This document shows positions 43,930 through 52,949 of a stretch of 64,000 bases of DNA, in pieces. Source of the stretch: Xylanibacter ruminicola Ga6B6 (lineage in GTDB: Bacteria; Bacteroidota; Bacteroidia; Bacteroidales; Bacteroidaceae); assembly GCF_000687715.1 (NCBI RefSeq), contig NZ_JHXD01000004.1, positions 124,001 through 188,000 on the forward strand, written 5' to 3'. Position numbers and translations under genes: made by a program. The notes under the pieces are model-generated. The model saw only the letters and a list, made by a program, of their open reading frames with translations. It had not been told where the DNA came from and did no database searches. Position 1 is the stretch's first letter, and every line of letters starts with the position of its first letter.

Positions 43930-45645
43930 ATGAAAAAGATATTTTTTACAGTCTTTGCTGCAGTGGGAATGATGTCTCTCGTATCTTGTTCTAATTCAGA
44001 CTTTGACGAGAAGTATGCTGACCCATCAAAGACTACAACAGTAGGCGTTCCACAGGTGTTCACCGGCGTGCTTGATGCAGGTAACCGTTGGATGAACCTG
44101 GATTATTGGCGCTATTACACCCAGTCAACCACATCAGGTTGCTTCTCGGGTGTAATCGGTAACGCTAACGGCCGCGGTCGTTTCCGTGGAGCCAGCGAGG
44201 GTTACTTCAATATCCGTTGGCAGGATTTCTACAACATGCTGACTCAGTTCCGTGTGCTGGAGGATACCTATAACAACCTCTCTGACGACGAGAAGGCTGC
44301 TAACAAGATTTTCTTCTATCTTGGTCGTACCTTGATGCAGGCTCAGCTCCACGAGGTTATCTCTATCTGGGGCGATGCTCCCTACTCTGGTGCAGGAACT
44401 CTGTGGAAGACCGGTAACTACGATGCCGCTAAGACAGCAGCTACATACGACGACGACGTACAGATCTACAAGCAGATTCTGGCCGACCTGAAGGAAGTTG
44501 GCGATTACTTCGCCGCTGGCAACTTGAATGCAGCTGGTGTCAGCGCACTGAAGCGTCAGGACTATACTTCTGCCGCTGGTTCTACCGACATCTGGCAGCG
44601 TTATGTTAACTCACTCCGTCTGCGCATCGCTCTGCATCTGGCTACCAATGGTGACCTGACTGCCGACGCTAAGAGCGCTATCCAGGAGATTCTGAGCAAC
44701 CCAACACAGTATCCTCTGATTGAGAGCAACGATCAGAACATCGGTGTAAACGGTGATACAGCTACCGACCACTTCAACTATGGTAAGGGTGTTTCTCAGG
44801 CTCTGGCTGGTAGTTCTATGGCAGCTGGTTCTCAGGCTATGCTCGACGCTATGAACGTTCCTGCAAATGGTATCCCCGATGAGAATACCGACCCACGTCT
44901 GGCTGCTATTTACGATTGCAACCCCGACAACGAGTACATTGCTTACGACAACTCACTCACCAGCAGCGAGATTGACAATATCGCCGATGAGAAGAACAAG
45001 GAGTATGTGGAGCGTGGTATCACCTCTTCAAATTACTATTGTCGTATCGATACCATCGCCTTCGCTGGTTGGGCTGCTTATCAGGGCAACGCTAACCTGA
45101 ATGGTACTTGGATCAACGCTGCTGAGGTAGCTCTGAGCAAGGCCGAGGCTTACCTGATGGGTTACGGTGTAGCTGCTAACGAGGCAACAGCTAAGGAGAA
45201 CTTCATCAAGGGTGTAGTACTCTCTAACGAATACTACTGGAACATGAAGACTACTTCTTCACTGTACAAGGAGGGTAACGACTCATACAGCGGTTTCCGT
45301 GCACTGACCGTTCCTACATCAGCCGACTTCGAGGCATATGCCAACAAGATCTGGAAGGCTACTCAGGAGTGCGTTGCTACTCAGCTCTGGCTGAACTTCG
45401 CCTACCTGAACGAGCTGGAGGCTTGGAACGTGAACCGTCGTACTGGATTCCCCAACGTGAAGTTTGCTAAGGATACCCAGATGGCTGACTATCCTACTCC
45501 TCCAAACCGTCTGCCTTACCCAAGCGACGAGTTGAACTTCAACAAGGACAACTGCGAGGCTGCTAAGGCTATCAACTACTCAGAAAGCACTGGTTACTAC
45601 ACTAACCTGTTCTGGGCTAAGCAGACCTACTATTCACTCTATTAA
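43930..45645 (+). CDS. susD: SusD-family surface glycan-binding lipoprotein (second locus)
   Basis: A 571-residue lipoprotein with lipobox Cys20 (SLVSCSNS). It belongs to the SusD-like_2 subgroup, seen from FDEKYADPSKTT near the start, NIRWQDFYNMLTQFRVLEDTY and the C-terminal RRTGFPNVKF and PPNRLPYPSDELNFN segments. It partners the SusC upstream (49 nt). A terminator-like hairpin follows 25 nt after its stop. No separate surface glycan-binding protein gene is seen behind it. Confidence 0.94.
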   Translation: MKKIFFTVFAAVGMMSLVSCSNSDFDEKYADPSKTTTVGVPQVFTGVLDAGNRWMNLDYWRYYTQSTTSGCFSGVIGNANGRGRFRGASEGYFNIRWQDFYNMLTQFRVLEDTYNNLSDDEKAANKIFFYLGRTLMQAQLHEVISIWGDAPYSGAGTLWKTGNYDAAKTAATYDDDVQIYKQILADLKEVGDYFAAGNLNAAGVSALKRQDYTSAAGSTDIWQRYVNSLRLRIALHLATNGDLTADAKSAIQEILSNPTQYPLIESNDQNIGVNGDTATDHFNYGKGVSQALAGSSMAAGSQAMLDAMNVPANGIPDENTDPRLAAIYDCNPDNEYIAYDNSLTSSEIDNIADEKNKEYVERGITSSNYYCRIDTIAFAGWAAYQGNANLNGTWINAAEVALSKAEAYLMGYGVAANEATAKENFIKGVVLSNEYYWNMKTTSSLYKEGNDSYSGFRALTVPTSADFEAYANKIWKATQECVATQLWLNFAYLNELEAWNVNRRTGFPNVKFAKDTQMADYPTPPNRLPYPSDELNFNKDNCEAAKAINYSESTGYYTNLFWAKQTYYSLY

Positions 45646-45669
45646 AAAATAGATTGAAACACAATAATT

Positions 45670-45704
45670 ATCCCGAGACCCTTTGCGGGTTTCGGGATTT
45701 TTAT
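45670..45704 (+). terminator. Intrinsic terminator or attenuator between susD and GH18-GH78
   Basis: ATCCCGA-ACCC pairs with GGGT-TCGGGAT (45670-45698) and is followed by TTTTTATT. The next start codon is only about 27 nt later and no new promoter fits in between, so some read-through is required. Confidence 0.8.
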
Positions 45705-45730
45705 TAAAACCCAACAAACCCAAAACTGAA

Positions 45731-48700
45731 ATGAAAAGACTTCTATTACTAATTGTCGCATTATGCGTTTTCTGGCATAGTTATGCCGGAAAGCAGGTAA
45801 CAAATCGTGTAGTGGTAGCTTATGTTACCGCAGGTACAACAGAGATTCCCGATCCTACGTTGATGACACACATCAACTATGCGTTCGGAACAGTTAACAA
45901 AACATTTAATGGTGTAGATATCCAAAAGCCAGAACGCCTAAGGGTGATTGCTGGTTTGAAACAGCAGAACCCGGAACTGAAGGTGCTGCTGTCGATTGGT
46001 GGATGGACAGCAGGACGATTCAGCGAAATGGCTGCCACCAAACAGAACCGCGCTGCCTTTGCTAAGGACTGCAAACGCATTGTAGATGAGTTCGGACTGG
46101 ATGGTATCGATATCGACTGGGAATACCCGTCATCCAGCGAGGCTGGTATCTCGTCGTCACCCGACGATATCGATAACTTTACGCTGCTGATGAAGGAACT
46201 GCGCCGCGTGTTAGGTAAACAGAAGCTGCTTACCATCGCCACCATCTGCACCGCAAAGTATATCGACTTTAAGAAATGTCTGCCTTATCTCGACTTGGTG
46301 AATGTAATGTCGTACGACATGAGTGATCCCAACAAGGCACACCATGCAGCCCTCTACCCCTCGCCTATCTCAGGTTACTGCACTGGCTCTGAAGCTGTCG
46401 AGGCACACCTGAAGGCAGGTGTACCCAAGGAGAAACTGGTAATGGGTATGCCCTTCTACCAAAAAGGCAGAAGACAGGATGCTGGTGTTGACGAATACCT
46501 GCGTACGGGTATCCTGCCCGTTGGCTACACACGTCAATGGAGCGATGTGGCCCAAGCCGATTATATTGCCAACGAAAAAGGCGAGTTTGTATGGGCCTAC
46601 GAAACAACCCGTTCCTTAGGCGCCATCTGTCAGTATATCCTTGAAAACAACCTGCGTGGCGGTATGTACTGGGAATACTCGAACGACCGAACTGGTGAAT
46701 TCAGTTCGCTGCTGAGTAAAATGTTGTTGGAGCAGCCCACCACGGTAGGCCATAAAACCACAGCTCTCAACGCATCAGCCTGGCAGAATGCCGAATGGAT
46801 TTCGGTAGTGAACGCCCCCGTAGTAACAGGACGTGCCGATAAGGTGATTCGTGCTGCCGATGGTGCCAGTTGGTTTGTATCTACCATCAAAAACGAAAAG
46901 CCCGTTACACAAGCCAAATGGATGACAACGGGATTAGGTGTGTTTGAGCTTTACCTGAACGGACAACCTGTAGGCGAGGAAATCCTGAAGCCAGGATTTA
47001 CGCATTACGCCAAGACCAAGCGTTCGTTTACCTATGATATCACCGATGCTTTCCAGAAGCAGACAGGTAACGAGAATGTGCTCTCGGCTCAGGTAACTCC
47101 GGGCTGGTGGGCCGACAAGATTATCACCCCTGGTGATCACGAAGGTATGATTGGTAAGAAATGCGCCTTCCGTGGTGTGCTGGAGCTGACATTTGCCGAT
47201 GGTACCAAACAGTACTACGGTACCAACTGCAAGGATTGGAAAGCAGGTATTGCAGGTCCGGTAAAGCATGCCGGTATCTTTGATGGCGAAGCTTTTGATG
47301 CCCGCGAATTGCCTGGGTTTGCTACTATCGAAAAACTCACAACTCCCGAAGTAAACACCGAGTTTACAGGTGAGATAGTTCCATCAGAGGGTGCAGAGGT
47401 TTATCTGCGTCGCGACTTGGCATTACGTCCCGTCAGCACCTATATCTGGCAAGGCGTTACCGGCGAGAAAAAAGCTGCCGACAAGAAGGATATCGAATAT
47501 GGTAAGGTTATCATCAAACGAAACTATGCCCTGGGCGAAACCATCACTCTGAATCCTGGCGAAACGCTGATTGTGGATTTCGGACAGAACACATCGGGTG
47601 TACCGTTCTTTAGCTTTAAAGCGAATGAAGGTACCACACTGACCTGCTTGCCTGCAGAGATTCTGAACGATGGCAACGGTGCCGAGCGTCGTGGTATGGA
47701 TGGGCCTGAAGGTAGTGTACATCGTCGCAACCTGCGTATCCAGAACACAGGTATTCGCATCGATTACACCTTTGCCAACAACCCAAGCTTTGTAAGCTAC
47801 TATCCCCACTGCACGTTCTTTGGCTACCGTTACATCTCGGTAACCGCTACCGATAAGGTGGAGATTCAACGCGTGGAATCGTTGCCTGTAACCAGTATTG
47901 CCAAAGGTCTGGAAATAGGAAAAATCACCACAGGTAACGACCTGATTAACAAGCTGATTTCGAACACTGTTTGGGGCCAGCGTTCTAACTATCTCTCGGT
48001 ACCTACCGACTGTCCACAGCGTGATGAACGATTAGGTTGGATGGCTGATACTCAAGTATTTACAGAGGCAGGTTCATTCTTTGCTAATACCGACGGATTC
48101 TTCCATAAATGGACCCGCGACGTACGCGACTCACAGAGTGCCGCAGGTGGATTCCCAGGTGTATCGCCTACTGCCCAGTATGGTAATGAGATGATGCGTT
48201 TGGGTTGGGCCGATGCCGGTGTGATTGTGCCTTGGACGGTATGGAAGCAGTTTGGCGACAAAGCCATCGTGGATGAGAACTGGGAGGCGATGGAACGCTT
48301 CATGAACCACATCAATGAGGTGAAATACAACCACGAGGCACTCGTAAAAGAGAATGGTAACTACCAATGGGCCGACTGGCTGAGCTGTGAGGCATTGGAA
48401 ACATGTATCAACCTGGCTTTCGACGAGAACTGGAAGCCACGTCCTGATGCCATCGCCTACTGGAATTACCTGAGTGCTTGCTACTGGCAGATTGATGCCG
48501 AGATGATGCGTGACATGGCACTGGCAACAGGTCGCGATGCCACAAAATACCAGCAGATGGCAGAGGCTGCCCAGAATTATCTGAAACAGCAGTTCCTGAA
48601 TCAGGATGGTACCTTTAAGACTGCCGTGCTGAACACCATGCAAACCCCTGCCCTCTTTGCGTTGAAGAACCGTCTGGTTGAGGGTGCTGCTAAGGAGCGT

Positions 48701-49258
48701 ACGATTCAGCGCCTACGCCAGAACTTTGTGGAGCATGGTAACTGCTTGCAGACCGGTTTCTTAGGCACCAGCATCCTGATGGCTACACTCACCGAGAACG
48801 GCATGGTAGATATTGCTTATGAGCTGCTCTTCCAGCGTAAGAACCCCAGTTGGATTTACTCTATCGACAACGGTGCCACCACTATCTGGGAACGCTGGAA
48901 CAGCTACCGCCGCGATAATGGCTTAGGACCTAACGGCATGAACAGTTTTAACCACTATGCCTACGGTGCCGTATGCGAGTGGATTTGGGAGACTGCTGCC
49001 GGAATCGCCACCGATACCCAGGTGCCAGGCTTTAAACAGATAATCATGAAACCTATCCCTGATAAGCGCTTAGGCTTTATGGTAGCCGAATACCAGTCGG
49101 CTGCCGGTTTGATCAAGAGCGAATGGAAATACGAGGGCGACCTGTGGCTGTGGAACTTCACTGTTCCCGAAGGTGCCACCGCCATCGTTACCCTACCCGG
49201 CGATACAACCTCAAAGACATATCCAAGTGGTACTTACCACTTACAAAAGAAACTCTAA
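45731..49258 (+). CDS. GH18-GH78 fusion: chitinase-type hydrolase joined to alpha-L-rhamnosidase
   Basis: A 1175-residue exported protein with two catalytic modules. The start at 45731 gives signal peptide MKRLLLLIVALCVFWHSYA. Residues about 25-330 form a GH18 barrel with KVLLSIGGWT and the DxDxE motif intact (DGIDIDWEYP, acid Glu near 133). Such enzymes cut the GlcNAc-GlcNAc bond of chitin or of N-glycan cores. Residues about 345-1175 form a GH78 protein: the N-terminal sugar-binding domain (GVFELYLNGQPVGEE), a second beta-domain, then the (alpha/alpha)6 barrel with CPQRDERLGWMADTQVF near 765 and a C-terminal beta-domain (about 1085-1175). GH78 enzymes remove alpha-L-rhamnose. Both modules look active. 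The reading frame is continuous across the joint. Confidence 0.9.
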   Translation: MKRLLLLIVALCVFWHSYAGKQVTNRVVVAYVTAGTTEIPDPTLMTHINYAFGTVNKTFNGVDIQKPERLRVIAGLKQQNPELKVLLSIGGWTAGRFSEMAATKQNRAAFAKDCKRIVDEFGLDGIDIDWEYPSSSEAGISSSPDDIDNFTLLMKELRRVLGKQKLLTIATICTAKYIDFKKCLPYLDLVNVMSYDMSDPNKAHHAALYPSPISGYCTGSEAVEAHLKAGVPKEKLVMGMPFYQKGRRQDAGVDEYLRTGILPVGYTRQWSDVAQADYIANEKGEFVWAYETTRSLGAICQYILENNLRGGMYWEYSNDRTGEFSSLLSKMLLEQPTTVGHKTTALNASAWQNAEWISVVNAPVVTGRADKVIRAADGASWFVSTIKNEKPVTQAKWMTTGLGVFELYLNGQPVGEEILKPGFTHYAKTKRSFTYDITDAFQKQTGNENVLSAQVTPGWWADKIITPGDHEGMIGKKCAFRGVLELTFADGTKQYYGTNCKDWKAGIAGPVKHAGIFDGEAFDARELPGFATIEKLTTPEVNTEFTGEIVPSEGAEVYLRRDLALRPVSTYIWQGVTGEKKAADKKDIEYGKVIIKRNYALGETITLNPGETLIVDFGQNTSGVPFFSFKANEGTTLTCLPAEILNDGNGAERRGMDGPEGSVHRRNLRIQNTGIRIDYTFANNPSFVSYYPHCTFFGYRYISVTATDKVEIQRVESLPVTSIAKGLEIGKITTGNDLINKLISNTVWGQRSNYLSVPTDCPQRDERLGWMADTQVFTEAGSFFANTDGFFHKWTRDVRDSQSAAGGFPGVSPTAQYGNEMMRLGWADAGVIVPWTVWKQFGDKAIVDENWEAMERFMNHINEVKYNHEALVKENGNYQWADWLSCEALETCINLAFDENWKPRPDAIAYWNYLSACYWQIDAEMMRDMALATGRDATKYQQMAEAAQNYLKQQFLNQDGTFKTAVLNTMQTPALFALKNRLVEGAAKERTIQRLRQNFVEHGNCLQTGFLGTSILMATLTENGMVDIAYELLFQRKNPSWIYSIDNGATTIWERWNSYRRDNGLGPNGMNSFNHYAYGAVCEWIWETAAGIATDTQVPGFKQIIMKPIPDKRLGFMVAEYQSAAGLIKSEWKYEGDLWLWNFTVPEGATAIVTLPGDTTSKTYPSGTYHLQKKL

Positions 49259-49262
49259 CAAA

Positions 49263-49296
49263 AAAGCCGCCCTTCAGCAAATTGAAGAGCGGCTTT
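49263..49296. terminator. Bidirectional intrinsic terminator after GH18-GH78
   Basis: AAAGCCGC-CTTCA (49263-49276) pairs with TGAAG-GCGGCTTT (49283-49296), followed by CTTTTT on the plus strand and TTTTTTG on the minus strand. It separates convergent genes. Confidence 0.85.
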
Positions 49297-49312
49297 CTTT
49301 TTGGTTATCTGA

Positions 49313-52300
49313 TTAGTTAATCGGTGTCACCTCGATTACAGGACTCTGTCCTCTACCATCCTCGGCTTTCCATTCGATGGTAACCACCTTCTGTTCGCCA
49401 GGCATCAAGGTAAAGTAGTTATCGCTATAGATAACTGGCAGAATCTGCTCGCCATCAGCACCCTTCAGATTGATGCGGAGGAATGGAGCAACCGACTTAC
49501 CAGTGTTCTTCACTGTCACAACAGCCTTGGTACCAGTAACTCGTACGTTCTGCTGCAATGCTGTTTTTGGCAGGGTATTCAGGGCACGGTAATTATTTTC
49601 CTCGCGACCCATAATATACTCGTTCTCCGAAATCAAGCCACGCTTATCGGCAAGTGTCAAACGCAGGAACCATACATCCGATGGAGCTTGAGCCTGCAAC
49701 TTAGCCAACTTAAGGATGGCCTTGGTGGTATCCTCGTTGCTATTCAGACGGAACTTCTGCTGACGCACTTTTTTACCGTTCAGATCATAAACAGCAACGG
49801 TAGCGGTGATACCTGCCACGTTACCAGCCGAATGGTTAACCACCTCAACGCTGTCTGTCAGGGCGTTATACTGGATATGCAATGGCTCACAAGCCTTCTT
49901 CACACCAAAGTAAGCCGCTGTGGGATCGAAATAGTAATCGTAAGTCTGCCAAACCATCGAGGGCCAGCATGCATGACTCATCCAGATCAACAGTCCTGCA
50001 CGACTCTTGCTCGTGCTCTCATACATACCACGATAGCCATTATAGTTAATGAGCTGAGCCCAACGGGTAAACTCATCGGCGCTGCTAGCCTTGCCAAGAC
50101 CCTCTTCAACCAGTCCATTAAACTCGCGGGCACGCTGGGCACCTAACAGGGTGTAATCGTGCATACCCCACTGTACGCTCTGCGGCCAGAGTGAATCGGG
50201 ACTCAACGTACGCTTCAGACTCTCGATATTCATTACGTTAGGCATACCACGCTCGGTGTGAATCTTACCACTCTGACGAGAGAAGTACTCTTTCATAGGC
50301 AGTGCCCAGTATGGACCGTGACCACTCACACCATCATCAGCTGAGCTTGAGATAAACTCCAGACCTGGCGACAGGGTGTGTACATACTCACGCAACTTGC
50401 GATCGATAGCTTCGGGAGGGAATCCTTCGTTACGTCCTACCCAGATACCTATGCTGGCATGACTGCGAATACGACGCAGGTAATCCTGTGCATTGCTCAG
50501 GAACAGCAAATCATCATGAGGATCGGGTCCGTCGGCAGGGTTAGCCAACCAGAAGTCCTGCCATACCATGATACCATGCTTATCGCAAGCCTCGTAGAAA
50601 GCCTCGTCGCCTATCTGGCCTACCCAGTTACGAATCATGGTGCAGTTCATTTGCTTGTGGTAACCCACCGCAATATCGTACTCACGTGAACGGTACAGCA
50701 GATTGTGCTCGTCGAAACCCCAGTTACCACCCAGTGGAATAAAGCGTCGACCATTGATATACATGATGAGCGAATCCTTCAGTCCCTCGTATTTCATCTC
50801 ACGGATACCTGCCTTATAGTTGATAGTGGTAGCCACGCCGTTATCAGGTGTGAAGGTAAAGCCAGCCTCGTACAGATTGGGCTCGCCATAACCATTAGGC
50901 CACCACAGTTTGAAGTCGCTGCTGGTCAACTGCTTGTTGCAATGAGGACAGAAGCTTACCTCCTGCTCAGTGTTGGCAGGTAGCGTCATCTTCTTTTCAA
51001 ACTTCACATCGCCAATCCAGCCCTTCAGGGTACCGGATACGGGCTTGTTATCGTTGTTGCGTACAAACACAGCAGGCTTTACGCTGGCTGTTATTCCATC
51101 GGCAGCCAATTTGGTCTTTACGTATGGATCGCTTACGGTAACATTACCTGTTGAGGTGAGATAAACCTCGTTCCAGATACCAACCTCGCGTCCACGTACA
51201 GTCGTAATCCAGTCCCAACCAATCGTAGCATGGAAGGTAGGATTATCGGCACCAAGCAGTCCACCATTCAGCTGGGTGGTGTTGCGGTCCTTCTCCTTCA
51301 CAGCACCAAAGTACTTATTGCACTCCACCTCTACTGCCAGGTAGTTCTTACCGGTATGCAGCAGTCCGGTTACGTTGAACTTGCCACGCATAAAGGCACC
51401 CTCGATACGTCCCAAACGCTGTCCGTTCAGATATACGTTAGCCTTCCAGTTGATACCATCGAAGTTGAGCCACTGCTGCTCACCATCGATACGCTCTACA
51501 TTGAACTCCTGACGGTACCAGAAGTTCGAACGGAAATATGATTCTGAAATCTGATTGATATCATCAGCATAGTTTGGATCGGGTACAGCGCCGATATTCA
51601 TATACGAAGCCAGTATGGTACCAGGTACGGTAGCAGCAATCCAGCTCTTGCTATCATAGTCGGCCGATGCAATCTGCTCGCCACGGGCATCTACCTCCGA
51701 GGCACGCTGCAACTGCCACATGCCGCCACTCAACTCGTAGCGTCCATTCTTCATACCAGCCACAGCATGTGGGGTGTAAACCTGCTTCTGCTTCGACAGA
51801 ACCTCCAGCTCACGCAGCGCATAACAACCTGCCTCACCAGGCTCCTGCAGCAACAAACGCACGTAGCGCGCTGTAGCCTTTACATTCACGCGATCGGCAA
51901 TATCAGCCACCTTTGTCCAGGTTTTAGCATCGTCTGATACCTGGATGATACCCTTTTTAGGAGCATAGAGCCAATCCAGCGCAATCTGCTCGATAGGCAG
52001 ACTCTTTCCTAAGTCGGTGTATATCCACTGCTCGCCGCCACCATCGCTCATCCACAAGCTACTGAACTGCTGCGAAGGCAACAACTCTACATACTCGCCG
52101 ATGGCATTCTGGAACTGCAACTCGTACACGTCCCAGTGGGCAGCACCAGTCATATCCATTACCACACGCAGATGCTGGGTGTTTACAGGTGTCTTGAATT
52201 TGATGAGTTCATCCAACTGACGGGCTGGCAACAGACTCTCCTCGGTCTGTTTGTTGGGGTCGGAATGTAACTTATAGTACAGTGGCTTACCAGGCAGTTT

Positions 52301-52834
52301 GACGCCCTTCAACTCACCAACCACCTGCCAGTCTTTTCCGTTTTCCGAAGCCTCGCATCGAATGCTGTAGCCCTCGGTAGCCAGCTGGTCGTTATAGGCC
52401 ATCATACCTACCACACGTACCCCAGCAGTCTTTACCTTCATGGCACCGCTGTAATCGTACTGCAGCCAGGTCTTCTCACCCATCAGGATGTTCTTCGAAT
52501 AGGCACCGCCATCGATAGCCCACTCTGCCTCCTTACGTGGCAGCACACCATCCTGTGTTGATACCTTGAGCATGATGGGTTCGGCTGTGTCGCAGATGCC
52601 ATCTGTTACCAGATGTGCCGTCAGGTTGTAGTCGATAGCCGACGAAGCCCAAGCCGCACGGTGGCGTGCTACATTTGTTAATGTCTGGCCATTCTCCACC
52701 CAGCTCAGTGTGGGTGCGTAATACTCACTCTTGGCACCCGGATACTGTCCGATGCCACGCGTGTAATCAGTTGGTTGAGGTGCAGCCACAGCGCACATGC
52801 CGATACACGAAAAAATTGCTGTAAGATACTTCAT
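49313..52834 (-). CDS. Glycoside hydrolase family 2 with N-terminal discoidin-like domains
   Basis: A 1173-residue exported enzyme; the start at 52834 (MKYLTAIFSCIGMCAVAAP) is set because the longer frame runs into the promoter at 52861-52869. Two F5/8 type C-like domains (about 45-215 and 235-350) precede the GH2 sugar-binding domain (RSNFWYRQEFNV, about 440-580), an Ig-like domain and the TIM barrel. The acid/base Glu is in WVGRNEGFPPE near 802 and the nucleophile is probably Glu in HTERGMPN near 861. C-terminal Ig-like domains resemble those of exo-beta-glucosaminidases. Beta-mannosidase or exo-glucosaminidase activity is possible. In an N-glycan locus, cleavage of the core beta-mannose would fit. 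Transcribed divergently from GH29. Confidence 0.9.
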   Translation of the reverse strand: MKYLTAIFSCIGMCAVAAPQPTDYTRGIGQYPGAKSEYYAPTLSWVENGQTLTNVARHRAAWASSAIDYNLTAHLVTDGICDTAEPIMLKVSTQDGVLPRKEAEWAIDGGAYSKNILMGEKTWLQYDYSGAMKVKTAGVRVVGMMAYNDQLATEGYSIRCEASENGKDWQVVGELKGVKLPGKPLYYKLHSDPNKQTEESLLPARQLDELIKFKTPVNTQHLRVVMDMTGAAHWDVYELQFQNAIGEYVELLPSQQFSSLWMSDGGGEQWIYTDLGKSLPIEQIALDWLYAPKKGIIQVSDDAKTWTKVADIADRVNVKATARYVRLLLQEPGEAGCYALRELEVLSKQKQVYTPHAVAGMKNGRYELSGGMWQLQRASEVDARGEQIASADYDSKSWIAATVPGTILASYMNIGAVPDPNYADDINQISESYFRSNFWYRQEFNVERIDGEQQWLNFDGINWKANVYLNGQRLGRIEGAFMRGKFNVTGLLHTGKNYLAVEVECNKYFGAVKEKDRNTTQLNGGLLGADNPTFHATIGWDWITTVRGREVGIWNEVYLTSTGNVTVSDPYVKTKLAADGITASVKPAVFVRNNDNKPVSGTLKGWIGDVKFEKKMTLPANTEQEVSFCPHCNKQLTSSDFKLWWPNGYGEPNLYEAGFTFTPDNGVATTINYKAGIREMKYEGLKDSLIMYINGRRFIPLGGNWGFDEHNLLYRSREYDIAVGYHKQMNCTMIRNWVGQIGDEAFYEACDKHGIMVWQDFWLANPADGPDPHDDLLFLSNAQDYLRRIRSHASIGIWVGRNEGFPPEAIDRKLREYVHTLSPGLEFISSSADDGVSGHGPYWALPMKEYFSRQSGKIHTERGMPNVMNIESLKRTLSPDSLWPQSVQWGMHDYTLLGAQRAREFNGLVEEGLGKASSADEFTRWAQLINYNGYRGMYESTSKSRAGLLIWMSHACWPSMVWQTYDYYFDPTAAYFGVKKACEPLHIQYNALTDSVEVVNHSAGNVAGITATVAVYDLNGKKVRQQKFRLNSNEDTTKAILKLAKLQAQAPSDVWFLRLTLADKRGLISENEYIMGREENNYRALNTLPKTALQQNVRVTGTKAVVTVKNTGKSVAPFLRINLKGADGEQILPVIYSDNYFTLMPGEQKVVTIEWKAEDGRGQSPVIEVTPIN

Positions 52835-52860
52835 ATTGTCGTAGTTTCTGATTTTTGTGG

Positions 52861-52920
52861 GCAAAAGTACAAAAAAAATGGATACCATACTAAACTTTCG
52901 TCATTTTTTTGCTATCTTTG
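52861..52920. promoter_or_regulatory. Divergent promoters GH2 / GH29
   Basis: TACTTTTGC on the minus strand (52861-52869) and TATCTTTG on the plus strand (52913-52920) are -7 elements for GH2 and GH29. The intervening sequence is AT-rich. The whole divergent gap is only 115 nt. Confidence 0.7.
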
Positions 52921-52949
52921 CACCCATAACTAATAAACAATTTCATTTC

